Source of the DNA: CAZYBO01 sp964645205
Lineage (GTDB): Bacteria; Pseudomonadota; Alphaproteobacteria; Rickettsiales; SXRF01
Direction: 5' to 3'
Assembly (NCBI GenBank): GCA_964645205.1
Contig: CAZYBO010000004.1
Span: 124,001-188,000, forward strand
DNA: 64,000 nucleotides
In this document: positions 23,682 through 32,025 of the stretch, in pieces
Layout: each line of letters starts with the position of its first letter
Numbering within the stretch: position 1 is the stretch's first letter
Notes under the pieces: model-generated
Seen by the model: the letters and a program-made list of their open reading frames with translations, nothing else
What the model was told of the DNA's origin: nothing
Database searches by the model: none
Program-made: the position numbers and the translations under genes

Positions 23682-26408
23682 ATGGACATGGAAGATAAAC
23701 ATCAGGAAAAGGCAAGCATAGCATGGCATAGTGTTCTTACAGAGCGTGTTCTGAAAGAACTGCAAGCATCGGCTACTGGCTTAAGCCGTGAAGAAGCAGA
23801 GGTTCGACTGAAGCGATACGGAGCGAATCGCTTGCCAGAAACAGCACGGCGAAGCAACCTCATGCGCTTCCTTCTGCAATTCCACAATATCCTGATTTAT
23901 GTGCTGATCGGCTGCGCGGTTGTCACCGCCGCGCTCGATCACTGGATCGATACCGGCGTGATCTTGGCGGTGGTAGTTGCCAACGCCATTATTGGCTACA
24001 TTCAGGAAGGCAAAGCGGAAAAGGCAATGGATGCCATCCGCCACATGCTCGCACCCCATGCCAATATCATACGCGGCGGCGAGCGCATCAGCATTGAAGG
24101 CGATCAACTGGTTCCCGGCGACATTGTGCTGATCGAAGCGGGCGATAAAGTGCCTGCCGATCTGCGGATGCTTACCGCTCATGGCATTAGCGTGCAGGAA
24201 GCGATTCTTACCGGCGAATCCGTGCCTGTCGAAAAACATATCGAGCCGGTGGCGGAGAGTGCGCCGCTGGGCGACCGCTCCTGCATGGCGTTTTCGGGAA
24301 CGCTGGTGACCACGGGTCAGGGTAAAGGCGTGGTGGTAGCCACAGGAGGAAGCACGGAAATCGGGCGCATCAGCGGCCTCCTTTCGGAAGTGGAGATGCT
24401 GACTACACCGCTCGTTTCGCAAATGGGGGTGTTTGCCAAATGGCTGACCGTTCTTATTTTGCTGATCGCTGGGCTGCTGCTGACCTATGGTTATTTTGTC
24501 GGGCATCATGATTTCACGGAAATGTTCATGGCGGTGGTGGGGCTGTCGGTAGCCGCTATTCCCGAAGGATTGCCCGCCGTGCTTACCATCACGCTGGCGG
24601 TGGGCGTGCAGGCAATGGCCAAGCGCAATGCCATCGTGCGGCGTTTGCCTGCGATTGAAACGCTGGGATCAGTGTCTGTCATCTGCACCGATAAAACCGG
24701 CACGCTGACCCGTAACGAGATGATGGTAGCCTCGGTGCTGACGCATCAGCATTTATTTGCGCTGGAAGGCGATGGTTATGCACCCCAAGGCGCATTGAAG
24801 CTGGAAGATGCACATGTGTCACCTTCCGAACATGCGGTGCTCACCGAACTCGCCCGCGCTGCTGCACTGTGCAATGATGCGGCACTCCGGCAGCATGACG
24901 GCGTGTGGCATGTGGAAGGCGACCCGATGGAAGGCGCTTTGCTCGCCTTTGCGGGTAAAATGGACGTGGATGCCCGAAAAGAACACGCCGCGTGGACGCG
25001 CACCGATGCTATTCCGTTTGATGCGAAGCACCGCTTCATGGCGACGCTGAACCACGATCATGAACGCCATGCGTTTGTGTTCGTCAAAGGTGCGCCGGAG
25101 CGGATTTTTGCCATGTGCGCGAATCAGCGTGGGACAAATGGCAAAACCGAACCGCTGGATACTCCGTACTGGAATGCAAAAGCCGAAAGCATCGCCGCCC
25201 TTGGCCAGCGAGTGCTGGCCTTTGCTGTGAAATCGGTGAAGCCTGAACACACCGTGTTGGCGCATAAGGAAGTGGAAGGCACGCTGACACTGCTGGGCAT
25301 GGTGGGGATGATTGATCCACCGCGCAGCGAGGCAATCGCAGCGGTAGCAGAATGCCACGGCGCAGGCATCCGCGTGAAGATGATTACGGGTGACCATGCA
25401 AAGACTGCTGCCGCTATTGGTAAGCAGATCGGGCTACAAAATCCTGATAAGGTACTGACCGGAGCCGATCTTGATGGTATGGACGATGCCTTGCTACGGC
25501 AAGCCGTGCTGGATTGCGACATTTTTGCCCGTACCAGCCCGGAGCATAAACTGCGTCTTGTGATGGCGTTGCAATCCCATGGCATGACGGTGGCCATGAC
25601 GGGTGACGGAGTGAATGATGCACCTGCATTGAAGCGTGCTGATGCAGGGATTGCGATGGGCAAAAAAGGCAGTGAAGCAGCCAAGGAAGCGGCGGAACTG
25701 GTGCTGGCGGATGATAATTTTGCATCCATCGCCGCCGCCGTGCGCGAAGGGCGCACGGTCTATGACAATATCCAGAAGGTCATCAGCTGGACACTACCCA
25801 CCAACGCCGGGGAAGCGATGGTGATTATTATTGCGCTGCTCATGGGGTTGACGCTACCCGTCACGCCGATTCAGATTTTGTGGATTAATCTGATTACTGC
25901 GGTGACACTTGGCATTGCATTGGCCTTTGAACCAACCGAAGAAAACACCATGCGCCGCCCACCACGTCCGCGCCATGCGCCACTCTTAAGCGGTGAGCTG
26001 GTGTGGCATATTGTACTGGTATCCATCCTTTTCCTGTGCGGCGTGTATGGCATTTACTCCTACGCGATTGATCGCGGCTATTCGATTGAACTGGCAAGAA
26101 CGCTGGCGGTAAACACGCTGGTGGTGATGGAGATTTTCCACCTGTTCTTCATCCGCAATATCTATGGCACGTCGTTGACATGGAAGGCGGTGCAAGGCAC
26201 GAAAGTGGTATGGACAACCGTCATTGTGATCACCGTGGCGCAATTCGCCATCACCTACCTGCCGCCGCTGCAAGAGGTGTTTGATACCGTATCTGTTCCG
26301 TTCTGGGATGGTGTGCTTGTGATTTCCATCGGCGCGGCACTGTTTGCCATCATTGAAACCGAAAAACAAATCCGCCTTGCGTTTCGGCGGATGAAAGATC
26401 GTGCATAA
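23682..26408 (+). CDS. P2-type cation-transporting ATPase
   Basis: 908 residues with N-terminal cation-ATPase domain, TGES actuator motif (ILTGESVPVEK), the helix-4 ion site IPEGLPA (P294), phosphorylated D337 in CTDKTGTLTRNEM, and the hinge TGDGVNDAPALKRADAGIAMG in pieces. About ten membrane helices. The PEGLPA and C-terminal half (TLPVTPIQILWINLITAVTLG in parts) point to the calcium or mixed-cation PMA1/PacL-like group. The substrate cannot be settled from sequence. Located in the stress operon between usp and exoD-like genes. Confidence 0.95.
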   Translation: MDMEDKHQEKASIAWHSVLTERVLKELQASATGLSREEAEVRLKRYGANRLPETARRSNLMRFLLQFHNILIYVLIGCAVVTAALDHWIDTGVILAVVVANAIIGYIQEGKAEKAMDAIRHMLAPHANIIRGGERISIEGDQLVPGDIVLIEAGDKVPADLRMLTAHGISVQEAILTGESVPVEKHIEPVAESAPLGDRSCMAFSGTLVTTGQGKGVVVATGGSTEIGRISGLLSEVEMLTTPLVSQMGVFAKWLTVLILLIAGLLLTYGYFVGHHDFTEMFMAVVGLSVAAIPEGLPAVLTITLAVGVQAMAKRNAIVRRLPAIETLGSVSVICTDKTGTLTRNEMMVASVLTHQHLFALEGDGYAPQGALKLEDAHVSPSEHAVLTELARAAALCNDAALRQHDGVWHVEGDPMEGALLAFAGKMDVDARKEHAAWTRTDAIPFDAKHRFMATLNHDHERHAFVFVKGAPERIFAMCANQRGTNGKTEPLDTPYWNAKAESIAALGQRVLAFAVKSVKPEHTVLAHKEVEGTLTLLGMVGMIDPPRSEAIAAVAECHGAGIRVKMITGDHAKTAAAIGKQIGLQNPDKVLTGADLDGMDDALLRQAVLDCDIFARTSPEHKLRLVMALQSHGMTVAMTGDGVNDAPALKRADAGIAMGKKGSEAAKEAAELVLADDNFASIAAAVREGRTVYDNIQKVISWTLPTNAGEAMVIIIALLMGLTLPVTPIQILWINLITAVTLGIALAFEPTEENTMRRPPRPRHAPLLSGELVWHIVLVSILFLCGVYGIYSYAIDRGYSIELARTLAVNTLVVMEIFHLFFIRNIYGTSLTWKAVQGTKVVWTTVIVITVAQFAITYLPPLQEVFDTVSVPFWDGVLVISIGAALFAIIETEKQIRLAFRRMKDRA

Positions 26409-27034
26409 TGGAACATCCCTCCGATCCGCTCAATGGCAGACGGATTTCCGAGATTTTGCTGACGCTCTCGCAAGGTTTCACCTCGCAGGAGGTAACCATC
26501 CGTGAGCTGCGGGATGCTTTGTCTGGGCGTATTTACGGGGTACTTTTGCTGGTGCTGGCGTTGCCGAATCTCGTGCCGTTTCCGGTGCCTGGTTTATCAG
26601 CAATCACAGGGCTGCCTTTGCTATTGCTGACAATTCAGCTGGTCGTAAATATGCGAACGCCGTGGCTCCCGAAGGCTGTGCTAGATCGCTCGATTAAAGC
26701 GGATCATCTACACAAGGTGTGCGGCCATGCGTTTCCTTATCTTCAAAAGCTGGAACGCTTTATTATGCCGCGCCTCCTGTGGCTTGTGCGCTATCCGGCG
26801 GATCGGGTGATTGCGACGATCTGTGTGTTTTTATCGCTGCTGATTATGCTTCCTATTCCCTTCGGTAATGCGCTTCCGGCACTGGCAATCTGTTTTTTCT
26901 CCATCGCCATTTTGCAGCGTGACGGGGTGTTTGTGATTATTGGGATTCTATGCGCGATAGCCAGTATCATCGTCATTGCAGGTGTCTTAAGCACCATCAT
27001 CATGGCCGTGCTACATTTCTGGGGGCTGGGGTAA
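26408..27034 (+). CDS. ExoD-family membrane protein
   Basis: 208 residues; ATG overlaps the ATPase stop by one base (TAATG), indicating coupling. Contains the family pieces LSGRIYGVLLLVLALPNLVP, PGLSAITGLPLLLL, and PIPFGNALPALAICFFSIAILQRDG. Four or five helices. ExoD was first linked to exopolysaccharide synthesis in rhizobia and to alkaline growth; biochemical activity is unknown. Confidence 0.93.
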   Translation: MEHPSDPLNGRRISEILLTLSQGFTSQEVTIRELRDALSGRIYGVLLLVLALPNLVPFPVPGLSAITGLPLLLLTIQLVVNMRTPWLPKAVLDRSIKADHLHKVCGHAFPYLQKLERFIMPRLLWLVRYPADRVIATICVFLSLLIMLPIPFGNALPALAICFFSIAILQRDGVFVIIGILCAIASIIVIAGVLSTIIMAVLHFWGLG

Positions 27035-27047
27035 AAATGAGGGTGAT

Positions 27048-27806
27048 ATGCTGAAAGGTAAAAAAGGACTGGTGGTTGGTATCGCTAACGATGCGTCGAT
27101 TGCATGGGGTTGTGCCAAGACCTTCCGCGATTATGGCGCGGAGCTGGCCGTTACTTATTTGAACGAAAAGGCGAAAGCTTATGTGCAACCATTGGCAGAA
27201 AAACTGAATGCACCGATCTGCATGAAGCTGGATGTGACGCAGCCCGCCGAGCAAGACGCTTTGTTTGCCGCGATTGCCGAAAAATGGGGAAAACTCGATT
27301 TCCTTCTGCACTCCATTGCCTTCGCGCCAAAGGCGGATTTGCAGGGACGCGTGGTGGATAGCACGAGCGCAGGATTCACGCAGGCAATGGATGTTTCCTG
27401 CCACTCACTCATGCGGCTTGCCAAAGACAGTGAACCGCTGATGAAAGACGGCGGCTCCATCCTCACTATGAGCTATTACGGTGCGGAAAAAGTCGTCACG
27501 CATTATAATTTGATGGGTCCCGTGAAAGCGGCGCTTGAGGCCAGTGTGAAATATCTCTCCGCCGAACTGGGAGCGCAGCATATCCGCGTCAATGCGCTTT
27601 CCACCGGTCCCGTCAAAACCCGCGCTGCTTCTGGACTCACGGATTTTGATAAGCTGATGGAAGCAGCCGCCAGCAAAGCGCCGCTGCATCAGCTTGTCAC
27701 ACTGGAACAGATCGGTGAAATGGCTGCGTTTCTGGTTTCCGACAATGCCAAACAAGTCACCGGCCAGACCATTTATGTTGATGCCGGTTATAATGTGCGA
27801 GGATGA
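27048..27806 (+). CDS. fabI: Enoyl-[acyl-carrier-protein] reductase (NADH), FabI type
   Basis: 252 residues, full length. Starts MLKGKKGLVVGIANDASIAWG with the FabI form of the dinucleotide loop, keeps SIAFAP, the catalytic Y153 and K160 (Y-x6-K in YNLMGPVK), and ends TGQTIYVDAGYNVRG. It catalyses the last step of each fatty-acid elongation cycle and is the target of triclosan in other bacteria. Finding fabI as cargo on a mobile island suggests a second copy; the chromosomal one is not in this window. GAGGGTG precedes the start. Confidence 0.95.
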   Translation: MLKGKKGLVVGIANDASIAWGCAKTFRDYGAELAVTYLNEKAKAYVQPLAEKLNAPICMKLDVTQPAEQDALFAAIAEKWGKLDFLLHSIAFAPKADLQGRVVDSTSAGFTQAMDVSCHSLMRLAKDSEPLMKDGGSILTMSYYGAEKVVTHYNLMGPVKAALEASVKYLSAELGAQHIRVNALSTGPVKTRAASGLTDFDKLMEAAASKAPLHQLVTLEQIGEMAAFLVSDNAKQVTGQTIYVDAGYNVRG

Positions 27807-27821
27807 TTCTAAAGTTAACAA

Positions 27822-28145
27822 ATGTATAAAATGAAGAGAAAATATATGTGGTGGATAATAGCAGGTGTCGTTGCCGTGGGTGCAGCCGCATGGGGGCCGA
27901 TTGTGAGTAATGTCGAACAGGCTAAATATGAGGTGGTGGAATCGCAAGGCGATATTCAAATCCGCGACTATGCGCCGATGACTGTAGCGGAAGCTGAAGT
28001 ATCCGGTGAGCGCAAGGAGGCTATTAACCAAGGATTCCGCATCATTGCTGATTATATCTTTGGCAATAATGCCCCGAAGCAAAATGTGGCGATGACCACG
28101 CCGGTTAGCTTTCTCGCCTTCGCAGATAAGCACAACGGCTTCTGA
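27822..28145 (+). pseudogene. SOUL heme-binding family protein, truncated
   Basis: The first 95 codons read as a SOUL protein with an N-terminal membrane anchor (MWWIIAGVVAVGAAAWGP), then AKYEVVESQGDIQIRDYAPMTVAEAEVSGERKEAINQGF in pieces, and VAMTTPVS. The family goes on for another 80-100 residues, but after about position 28110 the frame runs into the reverse strand of the primase fragment and stops (FLAFADKHNGF). The 3' end was lost at a recombination joint. Possibly still made as a short protein. Confidence 0.75.
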
Positions 28146-28685
28146 CTGCGCTAGCAGTTCCAGCAGTCGGTAGGGCGAACGGCCAGAGGGTGGTGCTTTC
28201 GCTTCTACTTTGATTTCACCCGTATCTTTGTTCTGCCAGAATGAGTACGGATAAAACTGCTTTTTCCCATCTTTCGTGACAGTTCGGATAATGAGTTGCT
28301 CAAATAATCCCTTGGCGTTATAGTAATTATACGAAGCGATGGGGCTACTTGAGGGGCGAATCTCGGTAGCCCTTTCTTTTGAAACGCACACATGCTCCCA
28401 CGGGTCTTTCTCCGCTTTTTTTGCCTTCCGCTTGCCCTTGGTTGGCGTTTTTAGTTCCTCGACGGAGTTGATAACTCCATCCGCAATGAGTGCCGCTTGT
28501 ATTTCTGCTTCCGGGCAACCCGCGAAACAATTAAAGCGTATTCCCTCCTTCCTCAACCCGTTCCAAATACTGAGGCTCGGATTGTGGTCGTCATGTGCAG
28601 GACAAAGAGCTTTGTAGAAACCGTCATCGCTGGATTCTTTCGCGTCCAGCGCGGTTATAATTTTGTCAAAAAGAGTTTGTGTCAT
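28113..28685 (-). pseudogene. N-terminal fragment of a phage/plasmid primase (CHC2-TOPRIM)
   Basis: About 191 residues are primase-like: MTQTLFDKIITALDAKESSDD, zinc finger with CPAHDDHNPSLSIW and CFAGCPEAEIQAAL, then a linker and the TOPRIM start VLICEGEKA. From 28112 down the frame continues through the antisense of SOUL and fabI and is not protein-coding in reality. The active centre beyond EGEK is missing, so it cannot be functional. It marks the boundary of the cargo and the replication remnants. Confidence 0.75.
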
Positions 28686-28778
28686 AGCATCCTCGTAAGC
28701 GTGAATTGTTAAACAGGCCGGATGCTTGGAAGCCTTGGGCTGCCTTACTTCCGGCGCGTTTTAGTTTACGCTTACGGG

Positions 28779-28796
28779 GGCGGCGTAATAGCCGCC
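28779..28796. repeat. GC-rich hairpin before the primase fragment
   Basis: GGCGGC and GCCGCC flank GTAATA; a short A/T stretch follows. It could be a terminator for plus-strand transcripts or part of the primase leader. The surrounding 224 bp (28686-28909) contain no gene; the octamer GCTAATTA recurs three times in this stretch. Confidence 0.4.
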
Positions 28797-28909
28797 GCTA
28801 ATTAAAAAGTTCTTACAATATAGTGAGTTAATTATAGGCGCGGTGGGGCGCGGGGTTAGTAAAAATTAGGCGGCTAATTATTCGGAAGCCCGCTAATTAA
28901 ACCCACCGA

Positions 28910-29614
28910 TTATTCCGCCGTTTCCTTCTGGTGTGGCTTCCTACCGGACTTGTTCCATGTCACCTTTTCGGCGCCGATAATCTTCTCCGCTTCCGTCGTT
29001 GCATCCTTCCATGCACGTTTGAACGCTTCGATGCTGAGGCCAGCAAAATCTTTCGCCGCTTGCGCTTGGTAATGTGGTTTGGCTTGTACCAGTCGGCCTG
29101 TGGTCATCAAATTCAGTAGCCACTTCCTGCACAGCGTTTCGGGCGTGTGTTGGTTCTTCTGGTCGGGCATGGCAGCGCGGATGCTGGACAGGAACACATG
29201 GAACGGCTCGGCCAGCACCTCCACCAAATAGTCACCCACCGCAAAGGCCGCTTCTCCATAGGAGGCGAGGAGGCTGTTTGAAACCAGTCGGCCTGATGCA
29301 GCACTGCGGCGGATGATAGTGCCAGCATCGAAGTCGCATTCCGGCAACTTGCGTGTGCGCCAGAAGCTATAGGGAATCGGTTTACGCTCACCCGCGTCAT
29401 TGGTCATGTAAGCTGGAAATTCCTCATCGCCCAGTGCGGCAAACAAACATTCCACCGCCGCCTGTTTACGGTGGAAACGTTGATATTCGCGCCCATATTC
29501 GGGTGTGCTGATGCGATGCTGGATTTGGTGCAGCGGCTCAAGATCAAGAAGCTGCTGCGCTAGAGCGGGGTATGGATTCGCGGGGTACCGTAAAGGCCGT
29601 AAGGGATTAAGCAA
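28910..29614 (-). CDS. Hypothetical protein of the integrase remnant region, 5' end probably altered
   Basis: 234 residues. From about residue 15 on (NPYPALAQQLLDLEPLHQIQ onwards) the composition looks natural and helical, with YGREYQRFHRKQAAVECLF and a basic C-terminus (WNKSGRKPHQKETAE). The first 14 codons are the antisense of the integrase fragment, so the original start was probably lost. No family recognised; position beside integrase and primase fragments suggests a phage or plasmid accessory gene. Confidence 0.5.
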   Translation of the reverse strand: MLNPLRPLRYPANPYPALAQQLLDLEPLHQIQHRISTPEYGREYQRFHRKQAAVECLFAALGDEEFPAYMTNDAGERKPIPYSFWRTRKLPECDFDAGTIIRRSAASGRLVSNSLLASYGEAAFAVGDYLVEVLAEPFHVFLSSIRAAMPDQKNQHTPETLCRKWLLNLMTTGRLVQAKPHYQAQAAKDFAGLSIEAFKRAWKDATTEAEKIIGAEKVTWNKSGRKPHQKETAE

Positions 29615-30176
29615 GGCCGCGCATTACAAGCTGGACGCCGCTAAACGCATTTATCTGGCCGACTGGTTAGATACGCCGATTGAAGAAATCACCCGCGACA
29701 TGGTGTTTAAGCGCCACCTCAAAATCGGCGACAAGCACGGCAAGAGTACAGCGAACAATGTCATGCAGTATGTGCGCGCCATTTATAACTACACCATGCA
29801 AACGCATGACGACCTACCACCGAATCCGGTCAGCGCCCTCTCCACGGCGAAGGCGTGGTACAAAACCAGACGCCGCCGTTCGGTTATCAAGGCTACGCAG
29901 CTTAAGGCGTGGTATGACGCGGTGATTGAACTCGACAACAGCACCATCCGCGATTTCCTTCTGCTGCTTCTGTTCACCGGGATGCGCCGTATCGAAGGGC
30001 TTACGCTGCGCTGGGAGAATGTGGACTTTAAGGAACGTACACTGACTATCCCCCACACCAAAAACGACGAGCCGCTTGATCTGCCCTTAAGCGACTACAT
30101 CTACGATCTGTTGCAAAGGCGGAAGAAGAAAACGGGCAAAAGCCCGTGGGTATTGGCCGTCCTCTTTCAATTCTAG
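29587..30176 (+). pseudogene. Tyrosine recombinase (integrase) fragment
   Basis: Residues from GRKGLSKAAHYKLDAAKRIYL onward look like a phage integrase core-binding and catalytic region: WLDTPIEEITRDMV, the catalytic Arg in LLLFTGMRRIEGLTLRWENVD and the strand KNDEPLDLPLSDYI. The chain stops shortly after (KSPWVLAVLFQF), before the HxxR, H/W and Tyr motifs, so no nucleophile is left. The upstream part of the frame is antisense to the neighbouring gene. Integrase that moved the island, now broken at both ends. Confidence 0.8.
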
Positions 30177-30219
30177 TGACTCTACAAAAGTCTTTGTCAG
30201 CTTGGCTTTGGGCATAAAA

Positions 30220-30239
30220 ACCTTATTATAACCTTATTA
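30220..30239 (-). repeat. Arm-type repeat, right end, inverted copy
   Basis: ACCTTATTAT followed by AACCTTATTA, the reverse complement (one mismatch) of the copy 39 bp downstream. Likely arm-binding site of the lost integrase. Confidence 0.7.
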
Positions 30240-30277
30240 GAGATTTTTGGTCTAAAATCGGTTTTCCCGATTCAATT

Positions 30278-30297
30278 AATAAGGTCATAATAAGGTT
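30278..30297 (+). repeat. Arm-type repeat, right end, direct copy
   Basis: TAATAAGGTC followed by ATAATAAGGT, differing by one base from the left copy at 14980. After it TCATAGAGAGAAAAAG resembles the left continuation GTGTAGCTAGAAAG, so homology extends past the repeat. Confidence 0.7.
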
Positions 30298-30423
30298 CAT
30301 AGAGAGAAAAAGCTCGAACTTTTTAGTAGTCGAGAGAAACGACTTTCCAATTAACCAATTATAGTTTAAGGATAAATAGAACTGGAGAGAACGGGGTAGA
30401 ACTAGGAAGAAGTCCTGACCAAA

Positions 30424-30471
30424 GCGCTCATAACGCCTTGGTCGTGGGTTCAAGTCCCTCACCCCCCACCA
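30424..30471 (+). pseudogene. 3' part of the split tRNA-Ile2(CAU) gene
   Basis: Begins in the anticodon arm (GCGCTCATAACGCCTTGG), then variable loop, T-arm GTGGG-TTCAAGT-CCCTC (one T:T mismatch), acceptor ACCCCCC, A and CCA. No D-arm or 5' acceptor lies upstream. It completes the fragment at 14845-14890. Confidence 0.8.
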
Positions 30472-30700
30472 CCCTGCGGGCTTCGGGTGGCGCAGCCATG
30501 CGGAACCGCATCTTGGGCAAAGGAGGCTGTGACGAGCGATCCGAGGACATTAAATCATCCCCCTGAAACCCGCTTTTCAAGGATTTCCTTGCTTTTTCTT
30601 CGCGGATAATGCTTTTATCGTATGGATTACAAGGATATGTGCTAGATTACGACAAATTACCCACTGCTTTTAACTACAACAACCCTAAGGAGATGATTTC
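30472..30700. other. Intergenic region after the island
   Basis: 229 bp with no gene seen. A small hairpin (TGCGG-AA-CCGCA) lies at its start. The promoter of the HU-like gene should be in the AT-rich last 100 bp. Confidence 0.4.
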
Positions 30701-31081
30701 ATGGCTACGAAAAAAGCAACCAAAGCTACCGCAAAAAAGAAACCCGCCGCAGCACCCGTTCGCCCGGTGAAGCAGAAGCTGACGAAGTCGGCTATCCTCG
30801 GCGCGATCGCTGAACAAAACGGCGTTACCCGCGCGCAGGCAGCCGGTGTTCTGGGCAGCCTCGAAGGGCTTATGCTCGGCTCCGTGCATCCGAACGGCAA
30901 CGGTGAGTTCATGCTCCCCGGCCTGCTGAAAATCACGCTGCGCAAGGTTCCTGCTCGCAAGGCCGGCACGCTCATCCGCAATCCCGCCACTGGCGAAATG
31001 ATGAAAGCAGCTGCAAAGCCCGCTTCCGTCCGCGTAAAAGTGCGTGCGCTTGCAAAACTGAAAGCTGCCGCTACCCGCTAA
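30701..31081 (+). CDS. HU/IHF-like DNA-binding protein with Lys/Ala-rich N-terminal extension
   Basis: 126 residues. Residues 1-28 are a histone-tail-like stretch (KKATKATAKKKPAAAP). The rest fits the HU fold: LTKSAILGAIAEQNGVTRAQAAGVL helices in pieces, the FMLPGLLKITLRK strand, and the arm NPATGEMMKAAAKPASVRVKVRA. The arm NPATGE is normal for HU. A strong AAGGAG precedes the ATG. It should bind and bend DNA; the tail may add non-specific contacts. Own terminator follows. Confidence 0.88.
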   Translation: MATKKATKATAKKKPAAAPVRPVKQKLTKSAILGAIAEQNGVTRAQAAGVLGSLEGLMLGSVHPNGNGEFMLPGLLKITLRKVPARKAGTLIRNPATGEMMKAAAKPASVRVKVRALAKLKAAATR

Positions 31082-31094
31082 TTATTTTAGCCGC

Positions 31095-31131
31095 AAAAAA
31101 ACCACGCATGTGTAAACATGCGTGGTTTTTT
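31095..31131 (+). terminator. Intrinsic terminator of the HU-like gene
   Basis: A-run, ACCACGCATG, 6-nt loop TGTAAA, CATGCGTGGT, T-run. The perfect 10-bp stem with A and T tails works in both directions. Confidence 0.92.
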
Positions 31132-31222
31132 GTTGCCTGTTTTTTGCTGCGCGATCTTCATTATGGTTTTTTTATGCCCATAGCGGGATAGTTGTCTGCA
31201 GCACGCTATCAACAGAGGACGC

Positions 31223-31957
31223 ATGGTACAGAAAAAAAGCACTATCCTTGTTATCGAAGACGAAATGCCTATCCGTAAGGTACTTGCCATTTCCCTTGAG
31301 AGCGCAGGCTACAAGGTGGTGGAGTGCGATAACGGAAAGGAAGGATTGCGGCTTGCGGCATCCGTACGCCCCGAACTGATCCTGCTCGATCTCGGCCTGC
31401 CCGATATTGACGGCAAGGATGTCATCGCCGGTATCCGCCAGTGGGCGCAGACGCCTATCGTAGTATGCTCGGTGCGCAATTCCGACGAGGAAATCGTACG
31501 CGCGTTGAAAGCAGGCGCCGACGATTACGTCACAAAGCCTTTCAGTTCGGAAGTGCTGCTCGCACGCATCCATGCCAATTTACGCAAAGCCGCTTCGCAG
31601 GAAACCGGGGAACCGGAACTGACCAACGGCGCTATCCGCATGGATCTGGTGCGGCACGAAGTATTTCTGGACGGCAAGAAGAAGCTGTTCACGCCCAAGG
31701 AATACGAGTTGCTGCGCTACCTTCTGGTGAACCGCGGGAAAATGCTCACGCACCGTCAGATACTCAGGGAAGTATGGGGGGCGGCGCATACAGAGGATAT
31801 GCAATATCTGCGCGTCTACATAAGCCAACTGCGCGAGAAAGTGGAGGCTAATTCCTCATCGCCGCGCTACATCGTCACCGAGCCGGGGATTGGCTACCGT
31901 ATGGAAAATATCAACGAGCATCCTGAAGGCGCGGCGCTCGAAACGTTGCACGCCTGA
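31223..31957 (+). CDS. OmpR/KdpE-family response regulator, copy 1
   Basis: 244 residues: receiver with EDE (12-14), D56 in LLDLGLPDIDGKD, K in DDYVTKPFS; winged-helix with YLRVYISQLREKVE and GIGYRMEN. Very close to the gene at 32428 in protein and DNA (a block of more than 40 identical bases spans the D56 region), so the two are a recent duplication. AGAGGA precedes the ATG. No kinase is adjacent in this orientation; the KdpD-like kinase at 33511 is the likely partner. Confidence 0.93.
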   Translation: MVQKKSTILVIEDEMPIRKVLAISLESAGYKVVECDNGKEGLRLAASVRPELILLDLGLPDIDGKDVIAGIRQWAQTPIVVCSVRNSDEEIVRALKAGADDYVTKPFSSEVLLARIHANLRKAASQETGEPELTNGAIRMDLVRHEVFLDGKKKLFTPKEYELLRYLLVNRGKMLTHRQILREVWGAAHTEDMQYLRVYISQLREKVEANSSSPRYIVTEPGIGYRMENINEHPEGAALETLHA

Positions 31958-31973
31958 TACACGCCTAAAAAAG

Positions 31974-32001
31974 AAGCCGCCTTTCCATCGGGCGGCTTTA
32001 G
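31974..32001 (+). terminator. Hairpin terminator after response regulator copy 1
   Basis: AAGCCGCC / GGCGGCTT stem with a 9-nt loop, A-run before and a short TTTA after. It separates this gene from the convergent small gene at 32026. Confidence 0.65.
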
Positions 32002-32025
32002 GGATAAGGGAGTTCACATACCCGT

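Larger units (their letters stand above)
14891..30423. mobile_element. Genomic island inserted in tRNA-Ile2(CAU), decayed ends
   Basis: The two parts of one tRNA gene lie 15.5 kb apart, and share the core GCGCTCATAACGC-Y-TTGG (18 nt, one mismatch). Between them are an integrase fragment, a primase fragment, a recombined regulator remnant, arm-type repeats near both ends, and a compact set of membrane and stress genes unlike the housekeeping flanks. This is the structure of an integrative element that used a tyrosine recombinase at the anticodon loop. The integrase lacks its C-terminal catalytic part, so the element should be immobile on its own. An intact tRNA-Ile2 inside the left end probably keeps the essential function. 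Confidence 0.8.
30177..30423. other. Right-end attachment region of the island
   Basis: 247 bp without a gene. It carries the two inverted arm repeats (30220-30239 and 30278-30297), then AT-rich spacer up to the anticodon core at 30424. An antisense open frame here has no protein-like features. Confidence 0.6.

Noticed and set aside
15136..27806. Known tLST/LHR stress island
   Set aside because: None of its hallmark genes (clpK, sHsp20, ftsH, yfdX, kefB, hdeD) are in the window.
27405..28112. Extension of the primase frame through SOUL and fabI (426-codon frame)
   Set aside because: It runs antisense to two well supported genes and has no primase similarity after EGEKA.
30226..30462. Minus-strand frame of 78 codons at the island right end
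   Set aside because: It overlaps arm repeats and the tRNA 3' part, has no protein features, and its start lies in the tRNA.
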